DNA of 64,000 bases, taken from assembly GCF_900116645.1 (NCBI RefSeq), contig NZ_FPBO01000010.1, positions 124,001 to 188,000 of the forward strand. The letters run 5' to 3'. Shown here piece by piece: positions 25,009 to 35,092 of this stretch. The stretch's first letter is position 1. Every line of letters starts with the position of its first letter. The notes below the pieces were generated by a model. The model saw only the letters and a list, made by a program, of their open reading frames with translations. It searched no databases and was not told where the DNA came from. The translations under genes were made by a program, and so were the position numbers. The stretch is from Pseudoduganella namucuonensis (GTDB lineage: Bacteria; Pseudomonadota; Gammaproteobacteria; Burkholderiales; Burkholderiaceae_D).

Positions 25009-26408
25009 GCCTGTTCCCCCGTTTTTTCCCGCGAGGCCAGCGCCTGCTTCATCACGTCCAGCCAGTAGCGGTGCTGCACCGTGTACAGGCCCTCGTCCTC
25101 GGTGCGCACGCCGCTCATCAGCGGCTGCAGGCCGATTTCCTTCGCCGCGTCGTCGGCGCCCTCGATCCAGTGCTCGGATCCCCGGCACATGTCGTTCCAT
25201 TCCATCGCGCCGCCGGCGTAGCCCTGCTGGCAGGCGCGGAATTCCTCCAGGTCGTCCGGCGTGGCCATGCCGCTGACGTTGAAGAAGTCCTCGTACTGGC
25301 GGATGCGGCGCGCGCGCGCCTCCTGCGGCTCGCCCTTGGGCGCGATGCAGTAGATCGTCACCTCCGTCTTGTCGACGGAGATCGGGCGCAGCAGGCGGAT
25401 CTGCGATCCGAACTGGTCCATCAGGTACACGTTCGGGTACAGGCACAGGTTGCGCGAGCGCTCCACCATCCAGTTCGCCGTCGGCGTGCCGAACTTGTCG
25501 GCGTACTCGGCGAGGCGCGGATAGTTGGGCCGGTCCTGCGGGTTGGCCCATTTGGTCCACAGCAGGATGTGGCCCTGCTTGAAGGCGTAGAAGCCGCCGC
25601 CCTGTTTCCCCCATTTGCCGGCGTCCATCGCGCGGATCTTGTCCTCGCGCTTGTTGTTCGCGTCCGCCTCGGCTTCCTTGCGGCGGTTGGTGGTGGCCGC
25701 GTAGTTCCAGTGCACGGCCGAGACGTGGTAGCCGTCCGCGCCGTTCTCCGCCTGCAGCTTCCAGTTGCCCTCGAAGGTGTAGGTGGACGAGCCGCGCAGC
25801 ACCTCCAGGCCGTCGGTGGACTGGTCGACGATCATGTCGATGATCTTGCCGGCCTCGCCGAGGAACTCGGCCAGCGGCGCGACGTTCTCGTTCAGGCTGC
25901 CGAACAGGAAACCGCGGTAGCTTTCGAAGCGCGCCAGCTTTTTCAGGTCGTGCGAGCCTTCCTTGTTGAAGCACTCGGGATAGCCCGCGTCCTCCGGGTC
26001 CTTCACCTTCAGCAGCTTGCCGCTGTTGTTGAAGGTCCAGCCGTGGAAGGGGCAAGTGTAGGTGGCCTTGTTGCCGCGCTTGTGGCGGCACAGTTGCGCG
26101 CCGCGGTGGCTGCACGCGTTGATGAAGGCGTTCAGCTCGCCCTGGCGGTTGCGCGCGATGAAGATGGGCTGGCGGCCGATGTGCGTGGTGTAGTAGTCGT
26201 TGTTGTTCGGGATCTGGCTGTCGTGCGCCAGGTAGATCCAGTTGCCCTCGAAGATGTGCTTCATCTCCAGTTCGAACAGGGCCTCGTCGGTGAAGGCGCT
26301 GCGGTGCAGGCGGTAGTCGCCTTTTTCCTTGTCCTCGACGAGGTAGTCGTCCAGCGACTTCGGCTTCGATGGCTTGGCCGGAATGATGGGGATCATGACG
26401 TTTTCCAT
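25005..26408 (-). CDS. benA: Benzoate 1,2-dioxygenase large (alpha) subunit
   Basis: 467 residues. The Rieske centre is complete: C99-x-H101 in CSHRGAQLC and C119-x2-H122 in CPFHGW, with the standard 17-residue spacing. The mononuclear iron site follows, with two His in DGYHVSAVH and a downstream Asp. Together with BenB it adds both atoms of O2 to benzoate, making the cis-diol acid. ATG at 26408 is 14 bases after catA; a second ATG at 26393 (MIPI) is less likely. First of the benABCD block. Confidence 0.96.
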
Positions 26409-26422
26409 GATGGTTCGGCCTC

Positions 26423-27343
26423 TCAGGCGGCGACGCGGACGCGGTCCACTTCGGCGGCGGGCGCCGCTTCACTCTCGCCGTACAGGCGGAAGTCGAAGTC
26501 GATGCTCGAATACGGCTGGCGCAGGTCCTTGTTCGCGATGGCCGCGGCGTCGGTGACCTTGCTCAGCGCCGGCACCAGGCCCTCGCGGCTGGCGAAGGCG
26601 AAGTCGTCCCACAAGTATTCGTCGCCGTCGATGTTGATCTGCGTGGTCAGCTTGCGGTGGCCGTCGGCGCTGACGAAGAAGTGGATGTGCGCGGGGCGCT
26701 GGCCGTGGCGGCCCAGCTGGTCCAGCAGGCGCTGCGTGCTGCCGTCGGGCGGGCAGCCGTAACCCTTGGGCATGATGCTGCGGAACTGGTAGCGGCCTTC
26801 CGCGTCGGTGACGATGGTGCGGCGCAGGTTGAAGTGCGATTGCGTCTGGTCGAAGAAGGAGTAATTGCCCATCAGGTTGGCGTGCCACACCTCCACCTTG
26901 GCGCCGGGCAGGGGCTTGCCCTGGCGGTCGTACACGGTGCCCTGCATGAACAGCACCTCGGCTTCGGCGCTTTCAGTGCCGTCGTCCAGGCGCGCAAAGC
27001 CATTGCTTTCCGGCGCGCCGGCCACGTACAGCGGTCCCTCGATGGTGCGCGGCGTGCCGCCGGCCAGGCCGGCGCGGGCCTCCGCCTCGTCGGCGCGGAT
27101 GTCCAGGAAGCGCTCCAGGCCCAGGCCCGGCGCCAGCAGGCCCAGTTCATTGGCCGCGCCGGCGGCGGACAGGTATTCCAGGCCCTTCCAGAATTCGCTG
27201 GGCTGGATGTCCAGGTCCTCGATGGCCTTGCACAGGTCGCCCACCAGGCGCACCACCACCTGCCGCACGCGCGGGTTGGCTGGGCGGGTGGCGCTGTCGA
27301 CGATCCAGCTCTGGACCAGTTGGTCGATGTCTTTGTGGTTCAT
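26423..27343 (-). CDS. catA: Catechol 1,2-dioxygenase
   Basis: 306-residue intradiol dioxygenase that cleaves catechol to cis,cis-muconate. The four non-haem iron ligands are visible as Tyr in LMGNYSFFD, Tyr in PKGYGCP, and the two His in RPAHIHFF. The N-terminal 90 residues form the helical dimer linker that binds phospholipid in this family. The start has AGGAGA seven to eight bases upstream. It lies between catC and benA in the same run, which links benzoate activation directly to ring cleavage. Confidence 0.96.
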   Translation of the reverse strand: MNHKDIDQLVQSWIVDSATRPANPRVRQVVVRLVGDLCKAIEDLDIQPSEFWKGLEYLSAAGAANELGLLAPGLGLERFLDIRADEAEARAGLAGGTPRTIEGPLYVAGAPESNGFARLDDGTESAEAEVLFMQGTVYDRQGKPLPGAKVEVWHANLMGNYSFFDQTQSHFNLRRTIVTDAEGRYQFRSIMPKGYGCPPDGSTQRLLDQLGRHGQRPAHIHFFVSADGHRKLTTQINIDGDEYLWDDFAFASREGLVPALSKVTDAAAIANKDLRQPYSSIDFDFRLYGESEAAPAAEVDRVRVAA

Positions 27344-27370
27344 TTCAGTCTCCTGTCTTGGTGGGTGTGA

Positions 27371-27661
27371 TTACTGGTCGGTGCTGCGGATGGAGGAAGG
27401 GTGGCGGCACAGCGGCGTCACCTGGATTTGCATGAAGGGGAACAGCGGCAGCCCGGTCAGCAGCGTGTGCAACTCCTCCACGCTGTCGACGTCGAACACG
27501 CTGACGTTCGCGTACTGGCCGGCGATGCGCCAGATGTGGCGCCACTTGCCGCTTTCCTGCAATTGATGCGAATAGGCCTTTTCTTTGAGCTTGATGGCGT
27601 CCGCCTCGGCGGCCGGCATGGCGGCGGGCAGGTTCACATCCATACGTACCTGGAACAACAT
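27371..27661 (-). CDS. catC: Muconolactone delta-isomerase
   Basis: 96 residues, normal for this small ferredoxin-like-fold enzyme (MLFQVRMDVNLP at the start, WRHIWRIAGQYANVSVFDV in the middle, LPLFPFMQIQVTPLCRHPSS at the end). It converts muconolactone to 3-oxoadipate enol-lactone. AAGGAG precedes the ATG. About 90 bases with palindrome copy 3 separate it from catB. Confidence 0.96.
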   Translation of the reverse strand: MLFQVRMDVNLPAAMPAAEADAIKLKEKAYSHQLQESGKWRHIWRIAGQYANVSVFDVDSVEELHTLLTGLPLFPFMQIQVTPLCRHPSSIRSTDQ

Positions 27662-27681
27662 GATTCACTCCTTGTTTTCAA

Positions 27682-27743
27682 AACCAGATGCGGAATCCGG
27701 GGACAGACCCTGCGGGTCTGTCCCCAGCAGTTGCCGTTGGTTC
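27682..27743. repeat. Dispersed palindrome, copy 3, between catB and catC
   Basis: Core 27699-27725: GGGGACAGACCC, TGC loop, GGGTCTGTCCCC, perfect 12-bp arms. Weak outer pairing between AACCAGA near 27683 and TTGGTT near 27738. Unlike the other copies it lies inside a co-directional gene run, so it may lower or process the transcript between catB and the downstream genes. Confidence 0.85.
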
Positions 27744-27751
27744 TAAATGCG

Positions 27752-28861
27752 TTATTTGCGGCGCAGGTGGCCGAGTTTGTCGGTGTCGATGGCGACGCCC
27801 AGGCCATGGCCGGACGGCACTTGCAGCATGAAGTCCTTGTAGACCAGCGGCTCTTGCAGCACCTCCTCGGTCAGCAGCAATGGCCCGAACAGCTCGGTGC
27901 CGAAGGACAGGTCGGCGAAGGTGGCAAACAGCTGGGCGGAGGCGGCGGTGCCGATGCCGCCCTCGAGCATGGTGCCGCCGTACAGGCCGACGCCGGCCAG
28001 CTGCGCCACCGTGCCCACCTGCGCGGCCAGCATCAGGCCGCCGGACTGGGTGATCTTCACGGCGAACACGTCCGCCGCCGCCGCGGTGGCGTAGCTGTAG
28101 GCGTCCAGCGGGCCTTGCAGCGCCTCGTCCGCCATGACGGGGACCGCGAAGCGCTGCGCCAGGCGGGCCATGCCGGCCTTGTTGTGGGCGCGGATCGGTT
28201 GTTCGATCAGGTCGACGCCGCCGTCCTGCAGCGCGGCGATGCCTTCCATGGCCTGCAGCTCGCTCCAGGCCTGGTTCACGTCGACACGCACGCTGACGTC
28301 GGCGCCCAGCGCCTTCTTGATGGCCAGCACGTGGGCCACGTCGTCGGCCACGGCGCGCGCGCCGATCTTCAGCTTGAAGATGCGGTGGCGGCGCAGTTCC
28401 AGCATCTTCTCGGCCTCGGCGATGTCCTTGCCGGTGTCGCCGCTGGCCAGGGTCCAGGCCACCGGCAGCGCCTCGCGCACGCGGCCGCCCAGCAGCTCGC
28501 TCAGCGGCACGCCGAGGCGGCGCGCCTGCGCGTCCAGCAGCGCGGTTTCGATCGCGCACTTGGCGAAGCGGTTGCCCTGGATCGCCTTGCGCACCACCGC
28601 CATCGCGGCCGCCACCCGGGTCGCGTCCAGGCCGATCAGCAGTGGCGCGATGTGGGTGTCGATATTGGTCTTGATGCTCTCGGGGCTCTCCTCGCCGTAG
28701 TTCAGGCCGCCGATCGTGGTGGCCTCGCCCCAGCCCTCCACACCGTCGTCGCAGCGCACGCGCACCAGCACCAGCGTCTGCGTGTTCATGGTGGTCACCG
28801 ACAGCTTGTGCGGGCGGATGGTGGGGACGTCCGCGAGGATGGTTTCTATGCTTTTGATCAT
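27752..28861 (-). CDS. catB: Muconate cycloisomerase
   Basis: 369 residues, enolase superfamily. It closes cis,cis-muconate to muconolactone. The KxK acid/base motif is in FKLKIGAR; metal ligands are Asp in RVDVNQAW, Glu in DLIEQPI and Asp in MADEALQ. It is the promoter-proximal gene of the ben/cat run and diverges from the LysR regulator, with the operator region between them. TAAGAT precedes the ATG. Confidence 0.95.
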   Translation of the reverse strand: MIKSIETILADVPTIRPHKLSVTTMNTQTLVLVRVRCDDGVEGWGEATTIGGLNYGEESPESIKTNIDTHIAPLLIGLDATRVAAAMAVVRKAIQGNRFAKCAIETALLDAQARRLGVPLSELLGGRVREALPVAWTLASGDTGKDIAEAEKMLELRRHRIFKLKIGARAVADDVAHVLAIKKALGADVSVRVDVNQAWSELQAMEGIAALQDGGVDLIEQPIRAHNKAGMARLAQRFAVPVMADEALQGPLDAYSYATAAAADVFAVKITQSGGLMLAAQVGTVAQLAGVGLYGGTMLEGGIGTAASAQLFATFADLSFGTELFGPLLLTEEVLQEPLVYKDFMLQVPSGHGLGVAIDTDKLGHLRRK

Positions 28862-28931
28862 ATCTTATCCGTATAGTCGGTATAATTCGAAGGGATGACA
28901 GCACGATATACCGTCGAAAAATAGCCGTCCA

Positions 28932-28968
28932 ACACTGAATTGGTATGGCGTTGATACTTTAAAGGTAT
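28932..28968. promoter_or_regulatory. Twin BenM/CatM-type operator sites between catB and the LysR gene
   Basis: Site 1 at 28954-28968 is ATAC-N7-GTAT exactly (ATAC TTTAAAG GTAT). Site 2 at 28932-28946 is ACAC-TGAATTG-GTAT, one base off. Their centres are 22 bp apart, two helical turns, which is the layout known for BenM and CatM tetramers. Site 1 overlaps the start region of the regulator gene, so binding would also repress the regulator itself. Confidence 0.8.
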
Positions 28969-28972
28969 GAAC

Positions 28973-29887
28973 ATGGAGATCAGGCACCTGCGTTACTTCA
29001 TCGCCGTGGCGGAAGAGCGCAACTTCACCCGCGCCGCGCAGCGGCTGTTCATCGCCCAGCCGCCGTTGAGCCGCCAGATCCAGCAGCTGGAGGAGGAGTT
29101 GGGCGTGGCCTTGTTCGAAAAGGGCTCCAGGCCGCTGCGCCTGACCGAGGCGGGCGAGTTCTTCCAGGCGCACGCGCAGTCGGTGCTGGACAAAATGGCC
29201 GACCTGAAAACCATGACCCAGCGCGTCGGCAAGATCGACCGCACGCTGTCGATCGGCTTCGTCGCCTCCACGCTGTACGGCCTGCTGCCGGAAATCGTGC
29301 GCCGCTTCCGCAGCCAGTACGACGCGGTGGACGTCACCTTCCACGAGCTGACCACGATGGAGCAGATGCGCGCGCTGAAGGAGGGCCGCATCGACGTCGG
29401 CTTCGGGCGCGTGAAGGCGGAAGACCCGTCGATCCGCCGCATCCTGCTGCGCGAGGAGCGGCTGATCGTGGCCTTGCCGCTGGGACATCCGCTGGCGATG
29501 CTGGAGCGGCCGCTGAAGCTGAAGGAATTGATCGCGGAGAATCTGATCGTCTATCCGAAGTCGCCCCGGCCCAGCTTCGCGGACCAGGTGCTGGCCGCGT
29601 TCAGCGACCGCGCGCTGCACCCGGAAAAGGTGATGGAGGTGCGCGAACTGCAGATCGCCATCGGCATGGTGGCGGCGGGGCAGGGCGTGTCGGTGGTGCC
29701 GGACAGCCTGCAGGGCATGAAGCGCACCGACGTGCAATACCGCACCATCGACGACCAGCACGCGGTGTCGCCCATCCTGTTCAGCATCCGCCTGATGGAC
29801 CGCTCGGAGGAGCTGCGCAACATGCTCCAGGTGATCTACGACGTCTACGAGGCGCGCGGTATTCCGCACGTAAAGGAGGAATTGTAG
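28973..29887 (+). CDS. catR: LysR-type regulator of benzoate/catechol degradation (CatM/BenM/CatR type)
   Basis: 304 residues. The winged helix is at residues 1-60 (MEIRHLRYFIAVAEERNFTRAAQRL, QPPLSRQIQQLEEELG), followed by the effector-binding domain. In this subgroup cis,cis-muconate, and for BenM also benzoate, are the inducers. I chose ATG 28973 rather than 28967 because AAAGG at 28961-28965 is at a proper distance only from the former. It is divergent from catB across the twin operator and is the only regulator near the nine catabolic genes. Confidence 0.9.
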   Translation: MEIRHLRYFIAVAEERNFTRAAQRLFIAQPPLSRQIQQLEEELGVALFEKGSRPLRLTEAGEFFQAHAQSVLDKMADLKTMTQRVGKIDRTLSIGFVASTLYGLLPEIVRRFRSQYDAVDVTFHELTTMEQMRALKEGRIDVGFGRVKAEDPSIRRILLREERLIVALPLGHPLAMLERPLKLKELIAENLIVYPKSPRPSFADQVLAAFSDRALHPEKVMEVRELQIAIGMVAAGQGVSVVPDSLQGMKRTDVQYRTIDDQHAVSPILFSIRLMDRSEELRNMLQVIYDVYEARGIPHVKEEL

Positions 29888-29948
29888 GTCCCGCGAACTC
29901 CGGGCGGCGCCGGCGGTCTTAGTCAGATATCACCCAAGGGAGGCTGAG

Positions 29949-30575
29949 ATGGAACAGTTGCCTATGCTAATGAAATCCTGGTGGATACCGGGTCTGCGCG
30001 GACTGGTCGCGGTGGCGGTGGGCGTGGCCGCGCTGATGCTGCCAGAGATAACCCTGATGACGCTGGTCGCGCTGTTCGCCGCCTATGCCCTGCTGGCCGG
30101 GGGCGCGGCGATGGCGGGCGCGGTGAGCACCCGCGGCGAGCACAAGGACTGGTGGTTATTGCTGTTGCTGGGCGCCTGCGGCCTGGCCGCAGGCGTGCTG
30201 GCGCTGTGGCAGCCGGCGCTCTCGCTGCTGGCGCTGGTCATCGTGATCGGGGTGGCGGCCCTGGTCACGGGCGCGCTGGACCTGGCGCTGGCCTTGCGCA
30301 TGCGCCACCCCTTGCGCGGCCCGGAATGGACGCTGGTGATCAGCGCCGTCGTCTCGCTGGGGTTCGGCTGCATCGTGCTGCTGGCGCCCGACGTGGGCCT
30401 GTTCACGATGGTTGGCTTGCTCGGCGTGTATTGCATCGTGGCCGGCGGCCTGTACCTGGCGACGGCCTACACGGCATTCATGCACCACCGGCACGCGGGC
30501 CGGTTTGGCCCCGGCGCCGGCCGCACCGAGCGGCGCAACCACGAACGGCGCATGACGGCCAGCCACGCGACCTGA
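29949..30575 (+). CDS. HdeD family membrane protein
   Basis: 208 residues with six predicted membrane helices arranged as in HdeD (LRGLVAVAVGVAALMLP, TLVALFAAYALLAGGAAM, WWLLLLLGACGLAAGVLAL, LLALVIVIGVAALVTGALDL, WTLVISAVVSLGFGCIVLL, MVGLLGVYCIVAGGLYLA) and a basic C-terminal tail. HdeD is linked to acid and density stress in enterics; no function is established in this group. GGGAGG precedes the ATG. Its stop is directly adjacent to the convergent acyltransferase stop, with no base between. Confidence 0.85.
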   Translation: MEQLPMLMKSWWIPGLRGLVAVAVGVAALMLPEITLMTLVALFAAYALLAGGAAMAGAVSTRGEHKDWWLLLLLGACGLAAGVLALWQPALSLLALVIVIGVAALVTGALDLALALRMRHPLRGPEWTLVISAVVSLGFGCIVLLAPDVGLFTMVGLLGVYCIVAGGLYLATAYTAFMHHRHAGRFGPGAGRTERRNHERRMTASHAT

Positions 30576-31709
30576 TCAGGCGCGGAAGGGATTGCGCTCG
30601 TTGAGCTCGTCGATATACGCGTCGATGCCGCCGCTCTCGCGCTCAAGGAAGCGCTCGACGGCATCGGCGAACGACGGGTGGGCCAGCCAGTGTGCCGACC
30701 AGGTCTTGGTCGGCAGGAAGCCGCGCGCCATCTTGTGTTCGCCCTGCGCGCCGCCCTCGAAGGTGGCGATGCCGTTGGCGATGCAAAACTCCAGCGGCTG
30801 GTAATAGGCCGTCTCGAAGTGCAGGCAGGGCACGTGCTCGACCGCGCCCCAGTAGCGGCCGTACAAGGTGTCTTTCGTGTGCAGCACCAGCGAGGAGGCG
30901 ATCGGCTCGCCTTCGCGCTCGGCCACCACCAGCAGGATGTTATGCGGCATGGCCGCGCCTATGCGCAGGAAGAAATCCAGGTTCAGATACGGCGAGGAGC
31001 GGTGCTCGGCGTAGGTGTTGGAATAGCAGCGGTGGAAAAAGCGCCAGTCCGCCTCGGTGGCGTCGCCGCCGCGCACCTGCCGCATCGTCACCCCGGCTTC
31101 CCTCACCTTGCGCCGTTCGGCGCGGATGTTCTTGCGCTTCTTGTGCTCCAGCGTGGCGAGGAACTGGTCGAAGTCGGTGTAGCCCGGGTTCAGCCAGTGG
31201 AACTGCACGCCGCTGCGCAGCATGAAGCCGGCCTCGTGCAACCGCATGGCCTGCGCCTCGGGCGGGTACAGGATGTGGGTGGAGGACATGCCGGCGCCGT
31301 CCTGCTGCGCTTGCAATAACTCGATCAGCGCGGCGCGCGCGGCGTCGTCGCGCGCCAGCAGGCGCGAACCCGTCACCGGCGTGAACGGAATCGCCGACAG
31401 CAGCTTGGGGTAGTACTCGATGCCGTTGCGGTGGTAGGCCTCGGCCCAGGCCCAGTCGAACACGTATTCGCCGTAGGAGTGGGCCTTGACGTACAGCGGC
31501 ATGGCGGCGGCCAGCTCGTCGCCGTCCCACAGGACCAGGTATTGCGGCTGCCAGCCGGTTTCCGCGCTGGCGCTGCCGGATTCGTGCAGCGCGTGCAGGA
31601 AGGCGTGGGACAGGAAGGGATTGTCCTCGCCCTGCGCGGCCAGCAGCGCGTCCCACGCGGGCGCGCCCACGTCGGACAGGGAGGAGATGACGCCGGTTCG
31701 ATAGCTCAT
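30576..31709 (-). CDS. GNAT/FemAB-like acyltransferase, DUF482 family
   Basis: 377 residues. Recognisable by FLSHAFLHALHESGSASAETGWQPQYLVLW, the EYVFDWAWAEAYHRNGIEYYPKLL stretch, FLATLEHKKRKNIRAERRKV, and FEGGAQGEHKMARGFLPTKTWSAHW near the end. The family is often labelled peptidoglycan-synthesis or N-acetyltransferase but its substrate is not known. Start at ATG 31709; a GTG precedes it directly. The gene stands alone and converges on the HdeD-like gene. Confidence 0.85.
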   Translation of the reverse strand: MSYRTGVISSLSDVGAPAWDALLAAQGEDNPFLSHAFLHALHESGSASAETGWQPQYLVLWDGDELAAAMPLYVKAHSYGEYVFDWAWAEAYHRNGIEYYPKLLSAIPFTPVTGSRLLARDDAARAALIELLQAQQDGAGMSSTHILYPPEAQAMRLHEAGFMLRSGVQFHWLNPGYTDFDQFLATLEHKKRKNIRAERRKVREAGVTMRQVRGGDATEADWRFFHRCYSNTYAEHRSSPYLNLDFFLRIGAAMPHNILLVVAEREGEPIASSLVLHTKDTLYGRYWGAVEHVPCLHFETAYYQPLEFCIANGIATFEGGAQGEHKMARGFLPTKTWSAHWLAHPSFADAVERFLERESGGIDAYIDELNERNPFRA

Positions 31710-31813
31710 CACGGCATTTTACGCAAAATCGGCCAAGCGGGCTTCGCGGCGCGACTTTGCCCGTTTATCAAGGGGCGATGCTAAAATCCCTGAAACCTTA
31801 AGGGCCAGTCCGC

Positions 31814-33868
31814 ATGCCGCATTCTTTCTTCAACCTGTATTCCCATGATTTCGCGCGGGTGAGCGTGGCGGTGCCGCGCTGCCGCGTGGCCGACCCGCGA
31901 TTCAACGCCGCCGAAACCGTCAAGCTGGCGCGCCAGGCCGCCGCCAACGGCGCCGCGCTGGTGGCCTTCACGGAGCTGGGCATTTCCGCCTACACCTGCG
32001 ACGACCTGTTCCACCAGCGCGCCCTGCTGGACGGCTGCCTGGCCGGCCTGCAAACGGTGTTGGACGCGTCCCAGTCCATCGGCGCGGCGCTGATCGTCGG
32101 CGTGCCGCTGCGCGTGGACCATCAACTGTTCAATTGCGCCGTGGTGCTGTCGGGCGGCCGCATCCTCGGCGTGGTGCCGAAGAGCTACCTGCCGAACTAC
32201 GGCGAGTTCTACGAGGCGCGCCAGTTCAGCGCCGGCGACGAGGCGCTGTCGGCCGAGATCACGCTGCTGGGCCAGCGCGTTCCGTTCGGCGCGGCGCTGC
32301 TGTTCGAGGCCGAGAACGTCCCCCTGTTCAAATTCCACGTCGAGATCTGCGAGGACGTGTGGGTGCCGATTCCGCCGTCGTCCTTCGCGGCGCTGGCCGG
32401 CGCCACGGTGCTGGTCAACCTGTCGGCGTCGAACGTCGTCATCGGCAAGGCGGACTATCGCCACCAGCTGGTGAGCCAGCAGTCGGCCCGCTGCCTGTCG
32501 GCCTACCTGTATTCGTCGGCGGGGCGGGGCGAGTCCACCACCGACATGGCCTGGGACGGCCAGGCCCTCATCTACGAGAACGGCGAGCTGCTGCGCGAGG
32601 CGGAACGCTTCCAGGACGAGTCGCACTTGATTTACGCGGACGTGGATCTGGAGCGCCTGTCGCGCGAGCGCATGCGCCAGACCACGTTCGGCCAGTCCAT
32701 GCGCCGCTTCGGCGACGAGCTGGCCAGGTTCCGCACCGTGCGCTTCGCGCTGGACTTGCCGCGCCGCCAGGCGCTGCCGCTGGACCGCCACGTGGCGCGC
32801 TTCCCCTACGTGCCGTCCAACACGGCGCAGCGCGACAAGCGCTGCAACGAGGTCTACAACATCCAGGTGCAGGCGCTGGTGCAGCGGCTGTCGTCCAGCG
32901 GCATCAAGAAGGTGGTCATCGGCATTTCGGGCGGGCTCGATTCCACGCACGCGCTGCTGGTGTGCGCCAAGGCCATGGACCGCTTGAACCTGCCGCGCAC
33001 CAACATCGTCGGCGTCACCATGCCCGGCTTCGCCACCAGCGCGCGCACGCTGCTGCAGGCGCGCCAGTTGATGGAATTCGTCGGCTGCGCGGCCTCCGAG
33101 ATCGACATCCGCCCCAGCTGCATCCAGATGATGAAGGACATCGGCCACCCGTATTCCGAGGGCGCCGAGCAGTACGACATCACCTTCGAGAACGTGCAGG
33201 CCGGCGAGCGCACCAACCACCTGTTCCGCTTGGCGAACTTCCACAACGGCATCGTGATCGGCACCGGCGACCTGAGCGAGCTGGCGCTGGGTTGGTGCAC
33301 CTACGGCGTGGGCGACCACATGTCGCATTACAACGTCAACGCCAGCGTGCCGAAGACGCTGATTTCGCACCTGGTGCGCTGGGTGGCCGAGAGCCGCCAG
33401 TTCGGCGAGCGCGACTCGGCCGTGCTGCTGGCCGTGGTGAACACCGAGATCAGTCCCGAGCTGGTGCCGGGCAAGGCCGACGACGGCGCGCCCGCGCAGA
33501 TAACGGAAAGTGTCATCGGACCATACGAATTGCAGGACTTCAACCTATACTACACGCTGCGTTTCGGCTTCGCGCCGTCGAAAGTGGCGTTCCTGGCGCA
33601 CGCCGCGTGGAGCGACCGGAACACCGGCAGCTGGCCGAACGAGGCGCACGTGGCGCGCAACGAGTACGCGCTGAAGGATATCAAGGCCAACCTGGGCATC
33701 TTCCTGCGTCGGTTCTTCCAGACCAGCCAGTTCAAGCGCAGCTGCGTGCCGAACGGGCCGAAGGTCGGGTCGGGCGGATCGCTGTCGCCGCGGGGCGACT
33801 GGCGCGCGCCCAGCGACTCGGAGGCCGTGGTCTGGCTGGACGATTTGAAGAATGTGCCGGACGCATAG
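31814..33868 (+). CDS. nadE: Glutamine-dependent NAD+ synthase
   Basis: 684 residues. The N-terminal nitrilase-fold glutaminase domain (about 1-290) has E54 (FTELG), Lys in [13 protein letters not shown] and Cys in EICEDVWVP. The C-terminal synthase domain has the P-loop SGGLDST at residue 372. It amidates nicotinate adenine dinucleotide to NAD+, using ammonia channelled from glutamine. Because the enzyme uses glutamine, its pairing with the PII gene 60 bases downstream, seen across Burkholderiales, makes sense as a nitrogen link. Confidence 0.96.
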   Translation: MPHSFFNLYSHDFARVSVAVPRCRVADPRFNAAETVKLARQAAANGAALVAFTELGISAYTCDDLFHQRALLDGCLAGLQTVLDASQSIGAALIVGVPLRVDHQLFNCAVVLSGGRILGVVPKSYLPNYGEFYEARQFSAGDEALSAEITLLGQRVPFGAALLFEAENVPLFKFHVEICEDVWVPIPPSSFAALAGATVLVNLSASNVVIGKADYRHQLVSQQSARCLSAYLYSSAGRGESTTDMAWDGQALIYENGELLREAERFQDESHLIYADVDLERLSRERMRQTTFGQSMRRFGDELARFRTVRFALDLPRRQALPLDRHVARFPYVPSNTAQRDKRCNEVYNIQVQALVQRLSSSGIKKVVIGISGGLDSTHALLVCAKAMDRLNLPRTNIVGVTMPGFATSARTLLQARQLMEFVGCAASEIDIRPSCIQMMKDIGHPYSEGAEQYDITFENVQAGERTNHLFRLANFHNGIVIGTGDLSELALGWCTYGVGDHMSHYNVNASVPKTLISHLVRWVAESRQFGERDSAVLLAVVNTEISPELVPGKADDGAPAQITESVIGPYELQDFNLYYTLRFGFAPSKVAFLAHAAWSDRNTGSWPNEAHVARNEYALKDIKANLGIFLRRFFQTSQFKRSCVPNGPKVGSGGSLSPRGDWRAPSDSEAVVWLDDLKNVPDA

Positions 33869-33891
33869 GCAGTAGCAAACGCTTAGTTTGA

Positions 33892-34266
<375 letters not shown>

Positions 34267-34272
34267 GGCGCA

Positions 34273-34297
34273 CGGCCGCCGCCCTCAGGGGCGGCCG
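34273..34297. terminator. Shared hairpin between glnB and the TRIC channel gene
   Basis: CGGCCGCC (34273-34280) pairs with GGCGGCCG (34290-34297). The stop codon of the opposing gene is in the loop. No T tract follows on either strand. Confidence 0.5.
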
Positions 34298-34920
34298 AGA
34301 CGCATATCGAATTTCCAGGTCAGCAAGCGCAGCACGGTGATCACCATTGCGCTTGACCACAGCGCGAAATCATCCGAGACGGATGTTTTTTGCAGCACGA
34401 TGTACATCCAGCAGCCGATGAACGCGCAGATCGCGTACGGTTTGCCGTCCCGGAACACCATCGGCACCTCGTTGCAGACGATGTCGCGCAACACGCCGCC
34501 GAAGATCCCCGTGATCACCCCCATCATCGACGCGATAAACACCGGCATGTTGGCCTGCTGCGCCTGCGACACGCCGGCCACCGCGAACAGCCCGAGGCCG
34601 ACCGCGTCGGCCACCACGATCACGCGTTCCGAGACGATCTGCCTGAGCGTGCGGATCAGCGGCGAGGCGATCAGGGCCAGCACGAAGATGAGGATGGCGT
34701 ATTCCTGATGCTGGACCCAGAACAGGGGCCGCTTGTCGAGCAGGATGTCGCGCAGCGTGCCGCCGCCGAACGCCGTGATGAAAGCCACGGTGAACACCCC
34801 CACCAGATCCATCCGCTTGCGCCGCGCCTCGATGAACCCCGACAGCGCCCCGACCAGAATTGCCACAATCTCAATAATCGTGATCAGGGAAACGTGGGGG
34901 ATGTGCTTCATGGGCGGCAT
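34285..34920 (-). CDS. UPF0126/TRIC-type cation channel family protein
   Basis: About 211 residues with seven hydrophobic segments in two repeated halves; each half has the family motif (FGGGTLRDILLDKRP and FGGVLRDIVCNEVP). Prokaryotic TRIC proteins form trimeric cation channels in the inner membrane, often linked to glycine transport as well. The start is uncertain between the ATG at 34920 and that at 34911; neither has a clear ribosome binding site. Confidence 0.88.
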   Translation of the reverse strand: MPPMKHIPHVSLITIIEIVAILVGALSGFIEARRKRMDLVGVFTVAFITAFGGGTLRDILLDKRPLFWVQHQEYAILIFVLALIASPLIRTLRQIVSERVIVVADAVGLGLFAVAGVSQAQQANMPVFIASMMGVITGIFGGVLRDIVCNEVPMVFRDGKPYAICAFIGCWMYIVLQKTSVSDDFALWSSAMVITVLRLLTWKFDMRLGRP

Positions 34921-35092
34921 GGACAAGGTTGTATATACCGACAGGTTAACATGCGGACGCGGCTGACGGATAGGACTTGATCCGGCGCGCCGCCGCGGAA
35001 TGTTAATTTCGGTAAATACTGATTTGCTAGTCGCAATATCGTGATAGCTTGTCATCTTTTGAATTGATATTCGCCGTTCAGCGGAGGCGCAC

